DNA from: Branchipolynoe longqiensis
Taxonomy: Eukaryota > Annelida > Polychaeta > Phyllodocida > Polynoidae
DNA: 64,000 nt
Assembly (NCBI GenBank): GCA_030323885.1
Contig: CM059188.1
Coordinates: forward strand, 111,506,763-111,570,762
Direction of reading: 5' to 3'
In this document: positions 32,400 through 42,870 of the stretch, in pieces
How the letters are laid out: the number at the start of each line of letters is the position of its first letter
Numbering within the stretch: position 1 is the first letter of the stretch
The notes under the pieces: model-generated
Seen by the model: the letters and a program-made list of their open reading frames with translations, nothing else
Database searches by the model: none
What the model was told of the DNA's origin: nothing
Made by a program: the position numbers and the translations under genes

Positions 32400-32957
32400 C
32401 TATCCAGGCCGTTCTTCATCCACACCTCTTCTTCTCCTCTCCGCTGCGGCTCACTCCTCCTTGATTATGTCTGAAAAGAGTTCCAGGAGGAGGAGCCGGC
32501 CAGCATTTCACTTTGTACCTCTTACTCTATCCCTGTCTCCGACTCGCCGGCTGGTCACCATAGAGCAACGAGACATGGCCCTTTGACTCAACTCTCCTTA
32601 TTTCTCTTTCCTCTAGTATTATACCCTTTCTTTTTTTTTCTCCCGGGCTTACTCCTCCCCTTGATCAAGGGAGTTGTTTGCTTGGGTGGGGCCCTTTTGC
32701 TTTTTCGCTGTCTTGCTTTGTTCTTACTGCTGAACCCACCTTTATCCATCCCTTCCTCTGAAACCCCTGCTGCTGGATACAAGTGCACTGCTACCACGAG
32801 GACGGAGTGATCCGGAGCTGCCCCAACGACTCTTCTTTAATTGTTGTAAAGAGATCCCCGCTTCTACAACCGGCCCTCCTGAAGTTTAATCTTCAAACCA
32901 AAGATTGGGCCGATTTATCTGTGCCTCTCTATATTGTTGCAGTTCTGCAGCTGGTAA
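32400..32957. repeat. Interspersed repeat H, copy 1
   Basis: Matches 49285-49822 throughout (shared TCTGAAAAGAGTTCCAGG, CTGGTCACCATAGAGCAA, AAAGATTGGGCCGATTTATC) and resumes after the inserted MITE with ACCGTCGTAAGGTTAC. Non-coding; class unknown. Confidence 0.85.
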
Positions 32958-33511
32958 TGGGGCTGTCACACTACGACGACAAGCGGCTGACGACAGCCCA
33001 GCGACTTGGATTTTGTGAAAATCCGACAACATATGCAAATTCGGGCCAAGTTGGACGACAATCGGACGACAGTGCCGCGACAATGCCGCGACAGTGCCGC
33101 GACAGTGCTGCGACATCGGCTGTCGTCAAAATGGGACGGTACAAACATGTGTGTTACACTATGCGGCGGACCTGTTAGGAAGCAGTCTCCATATGATATA
33201 TGAAGAAATGGGACGGTACAAACATGTGTGTTAGACACAGAGACACACATAACGACACCATAGCGACACCGTAGTGACAGACGACAGCGCGGCGACAGTG
33301 CCGCGACAGTGCCGCGACATCGGCTGTCGTCGAAGTTTTTCAACATGTCCAAAAAGCCGACGACAACCCGGCGACAGTCGAGAAACTGGAGTTGTCGCGG
33401 AGCGGTCGCGGCGACACCTCCGCGACACCCGACGACAATCGACGACAGACCGGAAGTCGCTGTCGCTGGGCTGTCGTCGCCGCTTGTCGTCGTAGTGTGA
33501 CAGCCACATAA
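32955..33511. mobile_element. Fold-back MITE, GCGACAGTGCC-type arms
   Basis: Element 32958-33508 with ends TGGGGCTGTCACACTACGAC and, inverted, TGTGGCTGTCACACTACGAC; TAA duplicated at 32955-32957 and 33509-33511. The paralogous repeat at 49820-49822 has a single TAA and no insert. Arms reiterate CGACAGTGCCGCGACA. Block at 33332-33357: TTTTTCAACATGTCCAAAAA. Confidence 0.92.
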
Positions 33512-33680
33512 CCGTCGTAAGGTTACGAACCACCCCAGAGTCGAGTAGGGAACCCAGCCCCCCCCCCCCGACTACTTCAAGCGCAGGCTACCAGCATACG
33601 TAGCGCCAGGGATGCCCATCCCTCACTCTGCACCTCCCGACGCCCCCTGCACCCCTTCCCCCGCTTCCCTTCCCGGTGAG
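33512..33680. other. End of repeat H and unclassified sequence
   Basis: Repeat H continues for about 30 bp; then C-rich sequence without features. Confidence 0.4.
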
Positions 33681-33681
33681 C

Positions 33682-34740
33682 ACCGGCCGCGATGGCCGAA
33701 TCGGTAGAGCGCGGGCTTCACGTGTGAGAGATCAGGGCCCGTATGCAGGAGTCGGTGATAGTGGCTTTTGGTGTTACAGCCTATTACCGGTTAGCTATCG
33801 CCGACGTCGGGAACTGTGTCAAGTCGTATGCAGGAGCGCGTAACACTTTCATTATAGCTAAACGTGAATATATTTATAGATTTGGGAAATCCCTCTGCGT
33901 CTGTACCCATATATTAGGCTTAAATCTATTCAATGCGATCATATTTAACAGAATTACATACGCAATAAGTGAAATTTATTCAAATTAACCCTAAATTCGA
34001 AGCGTTATTAAGGCTACCGCCGCATTGGCGGTGATATTAATAGTTAGATTTTCGAATCGACGAACGTAAAGTAAACAAATCGCCGCCGCCGCCGCATCGA
34101 CGTCGCTTTCCATACTGGTGGCGGTGGTGGTTTGTTTACCCTACGCTTGTCGATTCGAAAATATAACCATTAATATCGCCGCCAATGCAGCAGTAGCCTT
34201 AATAACGCTTCGAATTTAGGGTTAAATTGATAAAATTTCACTTATTGCATATGTAATTCTGTTAAATATGACAGCATTGAATAGATTTGGGCCTAATAAA
34301 CTTGCTAAACCTAATATTTTTTAGGGGTAAGGTAACACCGGTTAAGCCTTTCGTGTTAGGCCTAACACTGACTCGTGCATACCATTTTTCACCGCTAAAC
34401 CGGAATTCCCGCCAAACACCGTTTTGCCTCGCTAACACTGACTCCTGCATACGGCCCCAGGAGTTTGGTTCCCGGTCGAGTCAAACCAATGACTTATAAA
34501 ATTGATACTTGTCGCTTCCTAGCCTGGCACTCGGCATTAATAGGATACGGCAAGGACTGAGTAGCTTAGTGTCGGGATAATGTGACTGAGTGGGATATTG
34601 GTTCATGATGCCCAATGACCTGATTTCCTTATGGGGGAGCACTATAAAATCACTATGAGTGTGCACGGTCACAAATCGATACCTTTCCTGAATTGACCAC
34701 AGTATGTTGCCAGGATGTAAAACTCCTACAACCAACCAAC
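33682..34740 (+). mobile_element. SINE A split by a 0.7-kb fold-back element
   Basis: Head at 33682-33737 (CACCGGCCGCGATGGCCGAA), remainder from 34459 (AGGAGTTTGGTTCCCGGTCG). The insert lies between the anticodon-like region and box B. Confidence 0.9.
33738..34458. mobile_element. Palindromic element, GTATGCAGGAGTC ends
   Basis: Ends GGGCCCGTATGCAGGAGTC and, inverted, GGGGCCGTATGCAGGAGTC. AGG occurs on both sides and matches an uninterrupted SINE head if counted once, so a 3-bp target is likely. Inside, about 180-bp arms at roughly 33925-34105 and 34118-34300 pair with each other (CCTAAATTCGAAGCGTTATT and its complement). No coding capacity. Confidence 0.85.
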
Positions 34741-35025
34741 CACCCAACAAGTCGGTACCCGTCCTGATATGACCTTAGATGTTGCCAGGACGTGACACTC
34801 CTACAACCGACCAACCCCCCAACAAGTCGGTACCCGTCCTGATATGACCTTAGATGTTGCCAGGACGTAAAACTCCTACAACCACCCAACAAGTCGGTAC
34901 CCGTCCTGATATGACCTTAGATGTTGCCAGGACGTAAAACTCCTACAACCGACCAACCAACCGACAGGTCGGTACCCATCCGGATATGACCTTAGATGTT
35001 ACCTGGACATAAAGCTCCAACAACC
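34740..35025 (+). repeat. Tandem array of SINE A 3' ends, 67-75-bp units
   Basis: The GTCGGTACCC motif recurs at 34751, 34826, 34893 and 34968. Each unit runs from this motif through the SINE tail (ACTCCTACAACC). Spacing alternates 75, 67, 75. Confidence 0.92.
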
Positions 35026-35591
35026 ACCAACCTCCCGGGCGAGCGCCACCACTCACTCCTTCAATCCTTCTCTCCTTCTCGCTTCACTCCTTCGCCCCTT
35101 CACTCTTTCACTCCTTCGCTCCTTCACTCCCTCACTCTCTCACTCCCTCACTCGCAACAGCAGGCCGAGGTCGGCAGTGAAATTTCAGGGAGGTTTACAG
35201 CGGCATTTGTCAGATGGCTGTCTCATCTTTCACCTCTGAGGCCGGCCGTTGCAAACTAACAATAACTTACTAACGCGCTCGTTTCAACCTGGCCACAAAT
35301 TCACCCGCCAGATCGTCGGTGCAATCGGGTCGGACCAGGTGGACAATATTTCAGGCCACGCCGCTCGCCTCTCCCACCTCACCCCACCCACCCACGAACC
35401 ACGAACCACCCTTTCACCGCCATTCCTGCACGTACATCCCCCACCACCACCACCACCACCACCACCGCCGCCGCAGCCCCATCCGGAGGGGGTTGCCCTG
35501 GTAACGCGACGCAGCTGTGGCATGTGAACACGGGTCATTAAGAACTGGAGCAGGGTGTGATTGACATGGCTCACAGACAGGGCTTTTCTGG

Positions 35592-35624
<33 letters not shown>

Positions 35625-35781
35625 GTATAACCCCTTATGCGAATATTATTTTGAATGGAGTCCACCTCCTTTGCCTGTCCGCTATTAACCTATATATATG
35701 TATGCCTTTGTGTTGCTATATATCAACGGGGTGATATAAGACAAAAGAACCAATGAACCCCATGAGTCGTTATCTCCCCAT
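35026..35781. other. Unclassified, with simple repeats
   Basis: (CACTCCTT)n at 35050-35155, (ACC)n at 35431-35470, (AT)n near 35595-35625. No gene recognised. Confidence 0.45.
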
Positions 35782-35876
35782 ATAGACTACATCACGGTTC
35801 CGAGTGCGCATGCGCTGAACACGGCGTTGGGAGCAAAGCAAATGTGTATGACCATTGAGTTTGGCGATATGCATAG
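35782..35876. mobile_element. MITE G terminal fragment
   Basis: ATAGACTACATCACGGTTCC and the following 75 bp match the right end of the 36654-37495 copy in inverse orientation. Confidence 0.8.
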
Positions 35877-36419
35877 GGAAAAACTAGAAAATAGGAGAAT
35901 AATTCATCAGAAAACATTAGCATACAGCTATAGTCAAGACAATAAACTCCTAACAAAACCACAAATGGCTACTAGAGCAAATAATGCACCACTACTAAAG
36001 CAGACCAGAAGCCAAATAAAAGCTCACGAGAGAAGCACGCTGGAAATGGCTGCCAAGGTGTGGAATGCCCAAACAGTAAAGGAAAGACAAATTCCTGACC
36101 TAAAAACATACAAAATTATTTGTGCAAAATAAGGCTAGGAAAGCCCCAATAAGGTGCACTGCACTGCAATGGGGCATGTGATATGTCAAGGCCCACCAAC
36201 GGGATGCCCAATGGAAGGTAACCATGCCTAACCAGACTAACCAACTATCTATCTGCTGCTGCTGAAATGCAAGCAATCAAATACCTTATCAGCAGCTACT
36301 GTATGATAAGATAACACCGACACTACAGCTGGCCAGCATTGAAAACAAGCCTGAATACGCAGGCTTATATGCTATGGACAGTATAAATAGAGCCTCAATA
36401 AAAAGTTGTTTTTTTTAAG
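35877..36419 (+). mobile_element. LINE 3' end with C-terminal ORF remnant
   Basis: Frame 35877-36132 ends in AAKVWNAQTVKERQIPDLKT followed by Y-K-I and a stop, resembling the C-terminus of LINE ORF2 proteins. About 290 bp of 3' untranslated sequence and a run of T/A-rich bases follow. The reverse transcriptase is absent (5' truncation). A minus copy of its tail is at 12870-12960. Clade unknown. Confidence 0.6.
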
Positions 36420-36653
36420 ACTGGGTGCTATATACGACTGAGTTCACTATTATTATATAAATGTGCACTGAGGGCCAAAAAGCCGCTAATAACGATATAC
36501 GACTGAGTACTATTATTATAAAACTGTGTACTTTTGGCCAGCATGCCGACATGCGCCACCGGTAGGGGCAGTTGTTAGGTTTCTATATACTCGTTTTGAT
36601 ATCTGCTCATTAAACTGGGCTGGAGCGCCTTGGCTACCAGCTCAATGCTCCCA
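36420..36653. other. Unclassified sequence
   Basis: Contains a short direct repeat (ATACGACTGAGT...ACTATTATTATA twice, at about 36430 and 36500). Confidence 0.4.
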
Positions 36654-37495
36654 ATAGACAACATGACGGTTCCAGCGGCGCGGTGCATTGTGGGATGCAT
36701 CAGAGCAAAACAAACCAGCAAGAAGCACATGGCACATACTAATACACTGGGTGCAGCTATGAAATGTACTAGTTTCAGCTCATCTCAGCTCTTGTTTGAA
36801 ACATAGAATACCAACAACAAAATATAGATAATAAATTAAGATATTAATCTTTTATCCAACATTGCATTTACATCAATATAATCAGCACATCTTATGCCAT
36901 GTGCATTTAGATTTAGACAAATCTAGGCAATCAGACTAGTGTTAGAGCCATAGCCAGAGTCAGTTTTCCTTATTGTATTCATGTATTTATTTATATCCTA
37001 TGGTTAATGACATATGTAGAAATAGAAAATGACTAGGATTAATCAGATATTGGTTATATATTTCTTTGAAACAAGTTTTTGTTGACACATTTGACATTTT
37101 ATTTATATCCCATGGTTAATGACATATGTAGAAATAGAAAATGAGTAGGGTTAATTAGATATTGGTTATATATTTCTTTGAAACAAGTTTTTGTTGACAG
37201 ATTTGACATTTTAATATTTAGAACAAGAATTACTTCTGGCTAATCAATGGTGATGTAAACATCAACCTGTAAAGTGAGTGAAATTGTATGTTTCTTAGCT
37301 CAAAATGCTTAATTATGGAGAGTTGTGTCTTAAACATATTCATTATATTATTATATTGCATCTTTCCGTCCATGTTTGTGCCACATTATTATGTATTGCC
37401 CTATGCATATCACCAAACTCAGTGGTCATACGCATTTGCTTTGCTCCCAATGCCATTTTCAGCGCATGCGCACTCAGAACCGTGATGTATTCTAT
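36654..37495. mobile_element. MITE G, 842 bp
   Basis: Ends ATAGACAACATGACGGTTCC and, inverted, ATAGAATACATCACGGTTCT. Colinear with 17461-18209 but with an internal tandem duplication of about 110 bp (TTTATATCCCATGGTTAATG... at 37095). Confidence 0.85.
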
Positions 37496-37654
37496 AGGGG
37501 GAGCTAACGACTCATGGGGGTGCACGTGCACGTGTGCTCCCCCACTATCTGTCTCACTGGCGCAGAATGTTGACTTCAATAAAGCGGAGGGGCCTTTTAA
37601 GGCGGATCCAGGCAGAGATAGCTCAACCAAACTAATTGTATTGTCTTCTCACTT

Positions 37655-38007
37655 AAATTTGTATAGTCCGATGGTTTCGAACTTCTGTAATTCTTCTGAG
37701 ATAAATTTATTAGATCGATCACTAGTATCTACTTTACATTAGTTCAAAGTTACTTTTATTTTAAATGGTAAACTTTTGAGCTATTTTGAGTGTAAACATG
37801 GAAAATTAGTTTTGGCAAACTTGCCAAAATTCTGACACCATAGACTTCTGCACTAAAAGGTTCGGTAAAATTGACTCAGTATTGCCTTCTACGCAGAAAC
37901 AAATGCTTAATAAGTGCATCAGTATCTAAGTTAGACATGTAAAATCAAATCTAGATAATTGGTTTGGGTTTGAACATTTTATATTTCATCGGACTATGCA
38001 GCTTAAA
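37655..38007. mobile_element. MITE B
   Basis: Ends TTAAATTTGTATAGTCCGAT and TCATCGGACTATGCAGCTTAA. Confidence 0.88.
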
Positions 38008-38059
38008 GTACTAGATAAAATAATACAGTGCTGGAGGATGGCATCCATTCAGATGATAA

Positions 38060-38150
38060 CCAAGACTGAGTGCGCACTGTCACATGTCGCTATCCGCCCT
38101 GATATGACCTTAGATGTTGCTAGGGCGTAAAACAACAAACAAACAAACAA
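38060..38150 (+). mobile_element. SINE A tail 2 fragment
   Basis: GCGCACTGTCACATGTCGC through TAAAACAACAAACAAACAAAC. Confidence 0.85.
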
Positions 38151-38305
38151 AGCTAAGGTCATATCAGGAGGGGTACTGAATCAGTGAGAGTGCGCACTCA
38201 TGGCGACTTTATAGTGCTGCTCCACTGGGAGACCAGGCCGCCAGCACCATCGTGATCTGATATCGGACTCAGTCACATTATCCTGACACTGAGCCAACCA
38301 GTCAC
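38151..38305 (-). mobile_element. SINE A body fragment, opposite orientation
   Basis: CTAAGGTCATATCAGG to ACACTGAGCCAACCAGTC; tail-to-tail with the previous fragment. Confidence 0.82.
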
Positions 38306-38589
38306 CAGCGTCCATCTTGCATCACATTGTTTTGTGATACAAAGTTGTAGATCCATACTCTCAAAGCAGAGATTTGGTTTGCAAAAACACAAATTTAATG
38401 TAGTGTAACATCCATCCATCACATGGTTGTGTGATACAAAGTGGTAGTTCCATAATCTTAAGGCGGATATTTGGTTTGCAAACAAAAAGGGGGTGGGGGG
38501 GGGGTAATCACCAAAAAAAAGCAGTGTTACATCCATCCATCCATCATATGTGAATTCCGTCGACAAGAGGACAGAATTCCACCCTTCAC
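38306..38589. other. Unclassified, with ~120-bp imperfect duplication
   Basis: CATCCATC, GTGTGATACAAAG and GGTTTGCAAA words repeat at about 38335-38400, 38415-38480 and 38530. Confidence 0.5.
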
Positions 38590-39750
38590 CGCTCTATACA
38601 CTAACGACTTTGCTGTTGAGAGGATACAAACACGTGTCTGTCCACTTAGAACAAGGTATTCATGGGACCCACAAACACGTGTCTGTCTGTACACTTAGAA
38701 CAAGCTAGTCGCGGGACCCACAAACATGTGTCTGTCTGTACACTTAGAACAAGGTCGTCATGGGACCCACAAACACATATCTGTCTGTACACTTAGAACA
38801 AGGTAGTTGCGGGACCCACAAACATGTGTCTGTCTGTACACTTAGAACAAGGTAGTCATGGGACCCACAAACATGTGTCTGTCTGTACACTTAGAACAAG
38901 GTAGTCGTGGGACCCACAAACACATATCTGTCTGTACACCTAGAACAAGGTAGTTGTGGGACCCACAAACACATGTCTGTCTGTACACTTAGAACAAGGT
39001 AGTCATGGGACCCACAAACATGTGTCTGTCTGTACACTTAGAACAAGGTAGTTGTGGGACCCACAAACACATATCTGTCTGTACACTTAGAACAAGGTAG
39101 TTGCGGGACCCACAAACATGTGTCTGTCTGTACACTTAGAACAAGCTAGTCACGGGACCCACAAACATGTGTCTGTCTGTACACTTAGAACAAGCTAGTC
39201 ATGGGACCCACAAACATGTGTCTGTCTGTACACTTAGAACAAGCTAGTCACGGGACCCACAAACACGTGTCTGTCTGTACACTTAGAACAAGGTAGTCAT
39301 GGGACCCACAAACACGTGTCTGTCTGTACACTTAGAACAAGGTAGTCACAGGACCCATAAACATGTATCTGTCTGTACACTTAGAACAAGGTAGTTGTGG
39401 GACCCACAAACAAATATCTGTCTGTACACTTAGAACAAGGTAGTTGCGGGACCCACAAACACATGTCTGTCTGTACACTTAGAACAAGGTAGTTGCGGGA
39501 CCCACAAACACATGCCTGTCTGTACACTTGGAACAAGGTAGTCACAGGACTCACAAACACATGTCTGTCTGTAGCTTACACTTAGAACAAGGTAGTCATG
39601 GAACCCACAAACACATGTCTGTCTGTAGCTTACACTTAGAACAAGGTAGTCGTGAGACCCACAAACACATGTCTGTCTGTAGCCTACACTTAGAACAAGG
39701 TAGTCGCGAGATCCACAAACACATGCATATTTGTACACTTAGAACAAGGT
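38590..39750. repeat. 49-bp satellite
   Basis: About 22 copies of a unit with ACACTTAGAACAAGGTAGTC, GGGACCCACAAACA and TGTCTGTCTGT. Period is 49 bp, with longer units (extra TAGCTTAC) between 39560 and 39690. Frames through it are artefacts. Confidence 0.95.
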
Positions 39751-39754
39751 AGCC

Positions 39755-39800
39755 GATAGATAAAAGATTCACCAGGTGAATTACAACCCTATGTAAAAGT
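39755..39800. mobile_element. MITE E end fragment
   Basis: TAGATAAAAGATTCACCAGGTG then AATTACAACCCTATGTAAAA, as at 47245. Confidence 0.65.
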
Positions 39801-40044
39801 TGGAGAAAATGTGTCTCACTGTTGATGGTATTAGTTTGCTTCTGTTGATTAAAATTCAATAGTTACAGTGCGGTTGTATATGTTTTCCATCAACATATAT
39901 ATACTCTCCAGAGTGTTCAAAGCACATAATATCAAGGCACAAGGACACAAAATTAGTTTGAAGTGATAGTCCATGAATTATATCTACCATGTTTGAATGA
40001 ACTGGTTGTACCACCTGACGACCTCACCCAATGAAAATGACACA
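39801..40044. other. Unclassified sequence
   Basis: Nothing recognised. Confidence 0.3.
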
Positions 40045-40147
40045 GGACCCATAAACATGTATCTGTCTGTACACTTAGAACAAGGTAGTTGTGGGACCCA
40101 CAAACAAATATCTGTCTGTACACTTAGAACAAGGTAGTTGCGGGAAC
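40045..40147. repeat. Displaced two-unit block of the 49-bp satellite
   Basis: Matches 39346-39450 including its variant order (CATAAACATGTATCTGTC then ACAAACAAATATCTGTC), so it was copied from that point of the array. Confidence 0.9.
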
Positions 40148-40239
40148 CTCTCAACTTCCTGCCAACAGCTGCCATGTGAATATCAATTCAAACTTTAAAC
40201 GTCATGTATCTCATGCACTTAATCTACTATTACTAATCA

Positions 40240-40440
40240 GTTCCCGTCCTGATATGACCTGAGATGTTGCTAGGACGTAAAACAACAACAAACAAACTAA
40301 TCAGTTCAAAAGTTGAGGATTGGTTTCTTGGTTGTTAGAGTTTTATGTCCTGGCAACATCTAAGGTCATATCAGGAATGGCACCGACTTGTGACAGTGCA
40401 CACTCGTGGTGACCATGTAGTGCTACCCCACTGGGGACAA
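40240..40440. mobile_element. Two SINE A fragments, tail to tail
   Basis: Plus-strand tail 2 fragment at 40240-40300 and minus-strand tail 1 fragment at 40319-40440 (GGTTGTTAGAGTTTTATGTC to GCTACCCCACTGGGGA). Confidence 0.82.
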
Positions 40441-40534
40441 GTTTAGGGTAAATATATCAAGGTATCTGAAGAATATATTTTGCTTTTTAGATTAAGAATT
40501 TATATTCTTATTTCATTTACCCACATTTTCTATA

Positions 40535-40603
40535 CTTTTTATAAAAGGTTTGTTCTTCACCCCTACTCAGGCTAGTGTAGTATGGGGGTGAATCATTTTT
40601 TAT
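40535..40603. mobile_element. MITE E end fragment
   Basis: Terminal hairpin TTCACCCCTACTCAGG...TGGGGGTGAATC with the neighbouring TATAAAAGG sequence. Confidence 0.6.
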
Positions 40604-40850
40604 GTGTGGTAAATATGTTTATTCTGCTGAATAAGTCTTTTGTCAGTGCCGAAGCACTGCTCTTCCAGCCATTTTTCTATTCAGGGTTATTTACACAAAA
40701 GGTATATAGAATAAGATATACAATAACTGTTGAATACACAATTTGCAGCATGTAACACAATGAAATTCTGTAACCCAAAAGTTCCATAGCAATATGGTAA
40801 GAGTAGTGTCATATAACTAGATCAATATTAGTCAGATTATATATGTTTTT
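40596..40850. repeat. Interspersed repeat F
   Basis: Second long copy of the 12575-12860 repeat, nearly identical. Confidence 0.85.
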
Positions 40851-41283
40851 TTAGTTGGTATTCTATGTTTCAAACAAGAGCTGAAACTAGCACATTTCAT
40901 AGCTGCACCCAGTGTATAATGCCGAGTACACACCTACCGTTTGTGCGCACCCGCCTACCGTATACGATCTAAAACTGCCCGTTTCGCGCACAAAAATCGC
41001 TAGGTGTGCGCTCCCCGCGCACACCTAGCGATTGCGATTTGCGACTAAAAACTCAGTTTTAGGGCTAAAACGGGCCGATTACGATTGTGATTCGCGATTC
41101 GAAAAATGAATCAGCCCGTTTTCAGTTTTAAGCAGGTCGGGTCGAGTCGCGAGTTTTAGTGCACGAATCATATACGGTAGGTGTTTACCAGGCATTAGCA
41201 TGTGCCATGTGTTTCTCGCGGTTTTGTTTTGCTCTGACACATCCCACAATGCACCGCGTGGCTGGAACGGTGATGTAGTCTAT
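40850..41283. mobile_element. MITE G, truncated and interrupted
   Basis: Reverse-oriented copy ending GGAACGGTGATGTAGTCTAT; split by the 275-bp element at 40920-41194. Confidence 0.88.
40917..41197. mobile_element. Fold-back MITE inside MITE G
   Basis: Ends TGCCGAGTACACACCTACCG and, inverted, TGCCTGGTAAACACCTACCG. Flanks TAA (40917-40919) and TTA (41195-41197); the uninterrupted MITE G copies at 17547-17549 and 36740-36742 have one such site. Arms carry CGCACACCTAGCGATT and CGATTCG words. 275 bp. Confidence 0.88.
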
Positions 41284-41417
41284 CCCAGTGCATTTAGGTC
41301 TTAAATTTTACATTTTTATTTGGACTGTATCTGTCATTGTATATGGTTGACTGGAAATAATAGAGGAACAGCAACAAAACAAAAACAAACAACAAACAAA
41401 CAAAAATATCTAGGTAG
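41284..41417. other. Unclassified sequence
   Basis: Nothing recognised. Confidence 0.3.
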
Positions 41418-41560
41418 TTGAAGGGTCCACATACACGTGGCATATGTATACACTTACGAAAACACTGCCGACAACACACGTACATGACCGTCTATGTACT
41501 TACAACAAGGCTGTTCAGGGGACACGGGCACGCGTCTGTCCAGATACACAAGGTTGTCGG
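41418..41560. repeat. Diverged relatives of the 49-bp satellite
   Basis: TACACTTACGAAAACAC, TGTACTTACAACAAGGC and CACGCGTCTGTCC recall the satellite words at about 50-bp spacing. Confidence 0.5.
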
Positions 41561-41589
41561 CGTTTTAGTAACGGTAATTCACGCTAGGG

Positions 41590-41652
41590 GGGGGAGCATA
41601 TAATATAATATAATATATTATAATATAATATAATATAATATAATATAATACG
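41590..41652. repeat. G-run and (TAATA)n
   Basis: GGGGGGG followed by about 50 bp of TAATATAATA, self-complementary. Confidence 0.9.
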
Positions 41653-42289
41653 CTGGTGGCGCCTCCAGTGGACCTTCAGATAATAATGGGTCGACCCATC
41701 ACCACCACTCACTCCCCAGTCACCCCTATGTATTATGTATTACCCATCCATGATTCTAAATCCAAACATGGATGTGCGCATGCGTCATGACAAATTTTGG
41801 GATGAAAGTGGTCTCTGGGGGAAAAAAGCAGAAATGCAGATATTCTCCCATGCGTTTAGCATTGTCAGGGAATCGCGGAAAGCTTCCGGAAGTCGGGTTT
41901 CATATATATTGGTATACACTAATAGTACAGCTCCATTTAAAGCATGTATTAGTAGTATACTCTGATAGTGCTGCGGCATTTGGAGCATTTATTAATAGTA
42001 TATGATGATAGTGCTGCGGCGTCTGCACCACATATGAGTATACACTGATGGTGCTGCGGGATTGAAAAATCCTGGAAATCCGCGAAATGATGATGATAAA
42101 GCACCAAAACATTGATAGATATATTTACCACATATTGTGCCTACTGCAGCCTAGGCCGTTCAATTAGTTCTCGGAGTTGCCGCTATCTATGACTGGTGTT
42201 TTCTGATCCAGCACCAGCACCAGAAGGCGCCACACCATCCAGGCCAGCAGCTCACGCTTTGCCCTACACTTCATCACTAAGAGATTATA
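41653..42289. other. Unclassified, with short tandem block
   Basis: 41915-42060 holds about three ~55-bp units (AGTATACACTGATGGTGCTG-type). The flanks are inverted: AATCGCGGAAAGCTTCC at 41871 and GGAAATCCGCGAAAT at 42073. Possibly a small non-autonomous element. Confidence 0.5.
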
Positions 42290-42396
42290 TTAGAGTGACT
42301 CAAAATTCCCTTTCTATATGGCAACAAATGCTTAATAAGTGCATCAATATCTAGGTTTTGAAATGTTGATGCTTTTATCGGACTATGCAGTTTAAA
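42290..42396. mobile_element. MITE B, right part
   Basis: TTCCCTTTCTATATGGCAAC through ATCGGACTATGCAGTTTAA. Confidence 0.8.
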
Positions 42397-42414
42397 CTAT
42401 CGTGTGGAGTAGAC

Positions 42415-42752
42415 AGGATGGCCGATTGAGTTGAGGGTCCACCTCTGGCTTTGGTAGATTGTGAGATTCGAACCCACGGGTTCGAACCCTGGTCGAGTCA
42501 AACCAAAAACTTAAAAATTGATACGTGTCAGTTCCTAGCCAGGCGCTCGGTATTATTAATATTACATATTATTAGGAGAGGACAAGGACTGGTTGGCTCA
42601 ATGTCAGGATAATGTGACTGGTGGCCCGGTCTCCCAGTGGGGAAGCACTATAAAATCACCATGAGTGTGCACTGTCACAAGTCGGTACCCATCCTGAAAT
42701 TACCTTAGATGTTGTCAGGATGTAAAACTCCGACAAACAACCAACCAACCTA
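42415..42752 (+). mobile_element. SINE A, complete, tail 1-like
   Basis: Head ACAGGATGGCCGATTGAGTT with doubled GGTTCGAACC, box B GGTTCGAACCCTGGTCGAGT, body and tail CGACAAACAACCAACC. Confidence 0.9.
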
Positions 42753-42759
42753 TCGTGCG

Positions 42760-42870
42760 AGTTTCTGCGACGCGCAATGTTTACAACGCGCAATACAAAC
42801 CGGAAGTGTCCTTCCGGAAGTGCGCCGAGGGGTGCGCAGACACCTTGAAATCACGCGTGAGGTAAGAGCG
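42760..42870. promoter_or_regulatory. Promoter-like patch with paired ETS sites and a splice-donor-like site
   Basis: Two CCGGAAGTG words at about 42801 and 42815, GCGCAAT twice (42772 and 42787), and CGTGAGGTAAGAG at about 42855-42867, which fits a 5' splice donor. It could be the first exon of an unannotated host transcript, but no downstream exon was found. Confidence 0.35.

Noticed and set aside
39430..39738. 102-codon repetitive minus frame (CVCGSHDYLVLSV units)
   Set aside because: Chance frame where longer satellite units happen to be multiples of three; it does not continue through the 49-bp units.
38590..39750. CRISPR-like array
   Set aside because: Repeats are contiguous 49-bp satellite units without unique spacers, in a eukaryotic context.
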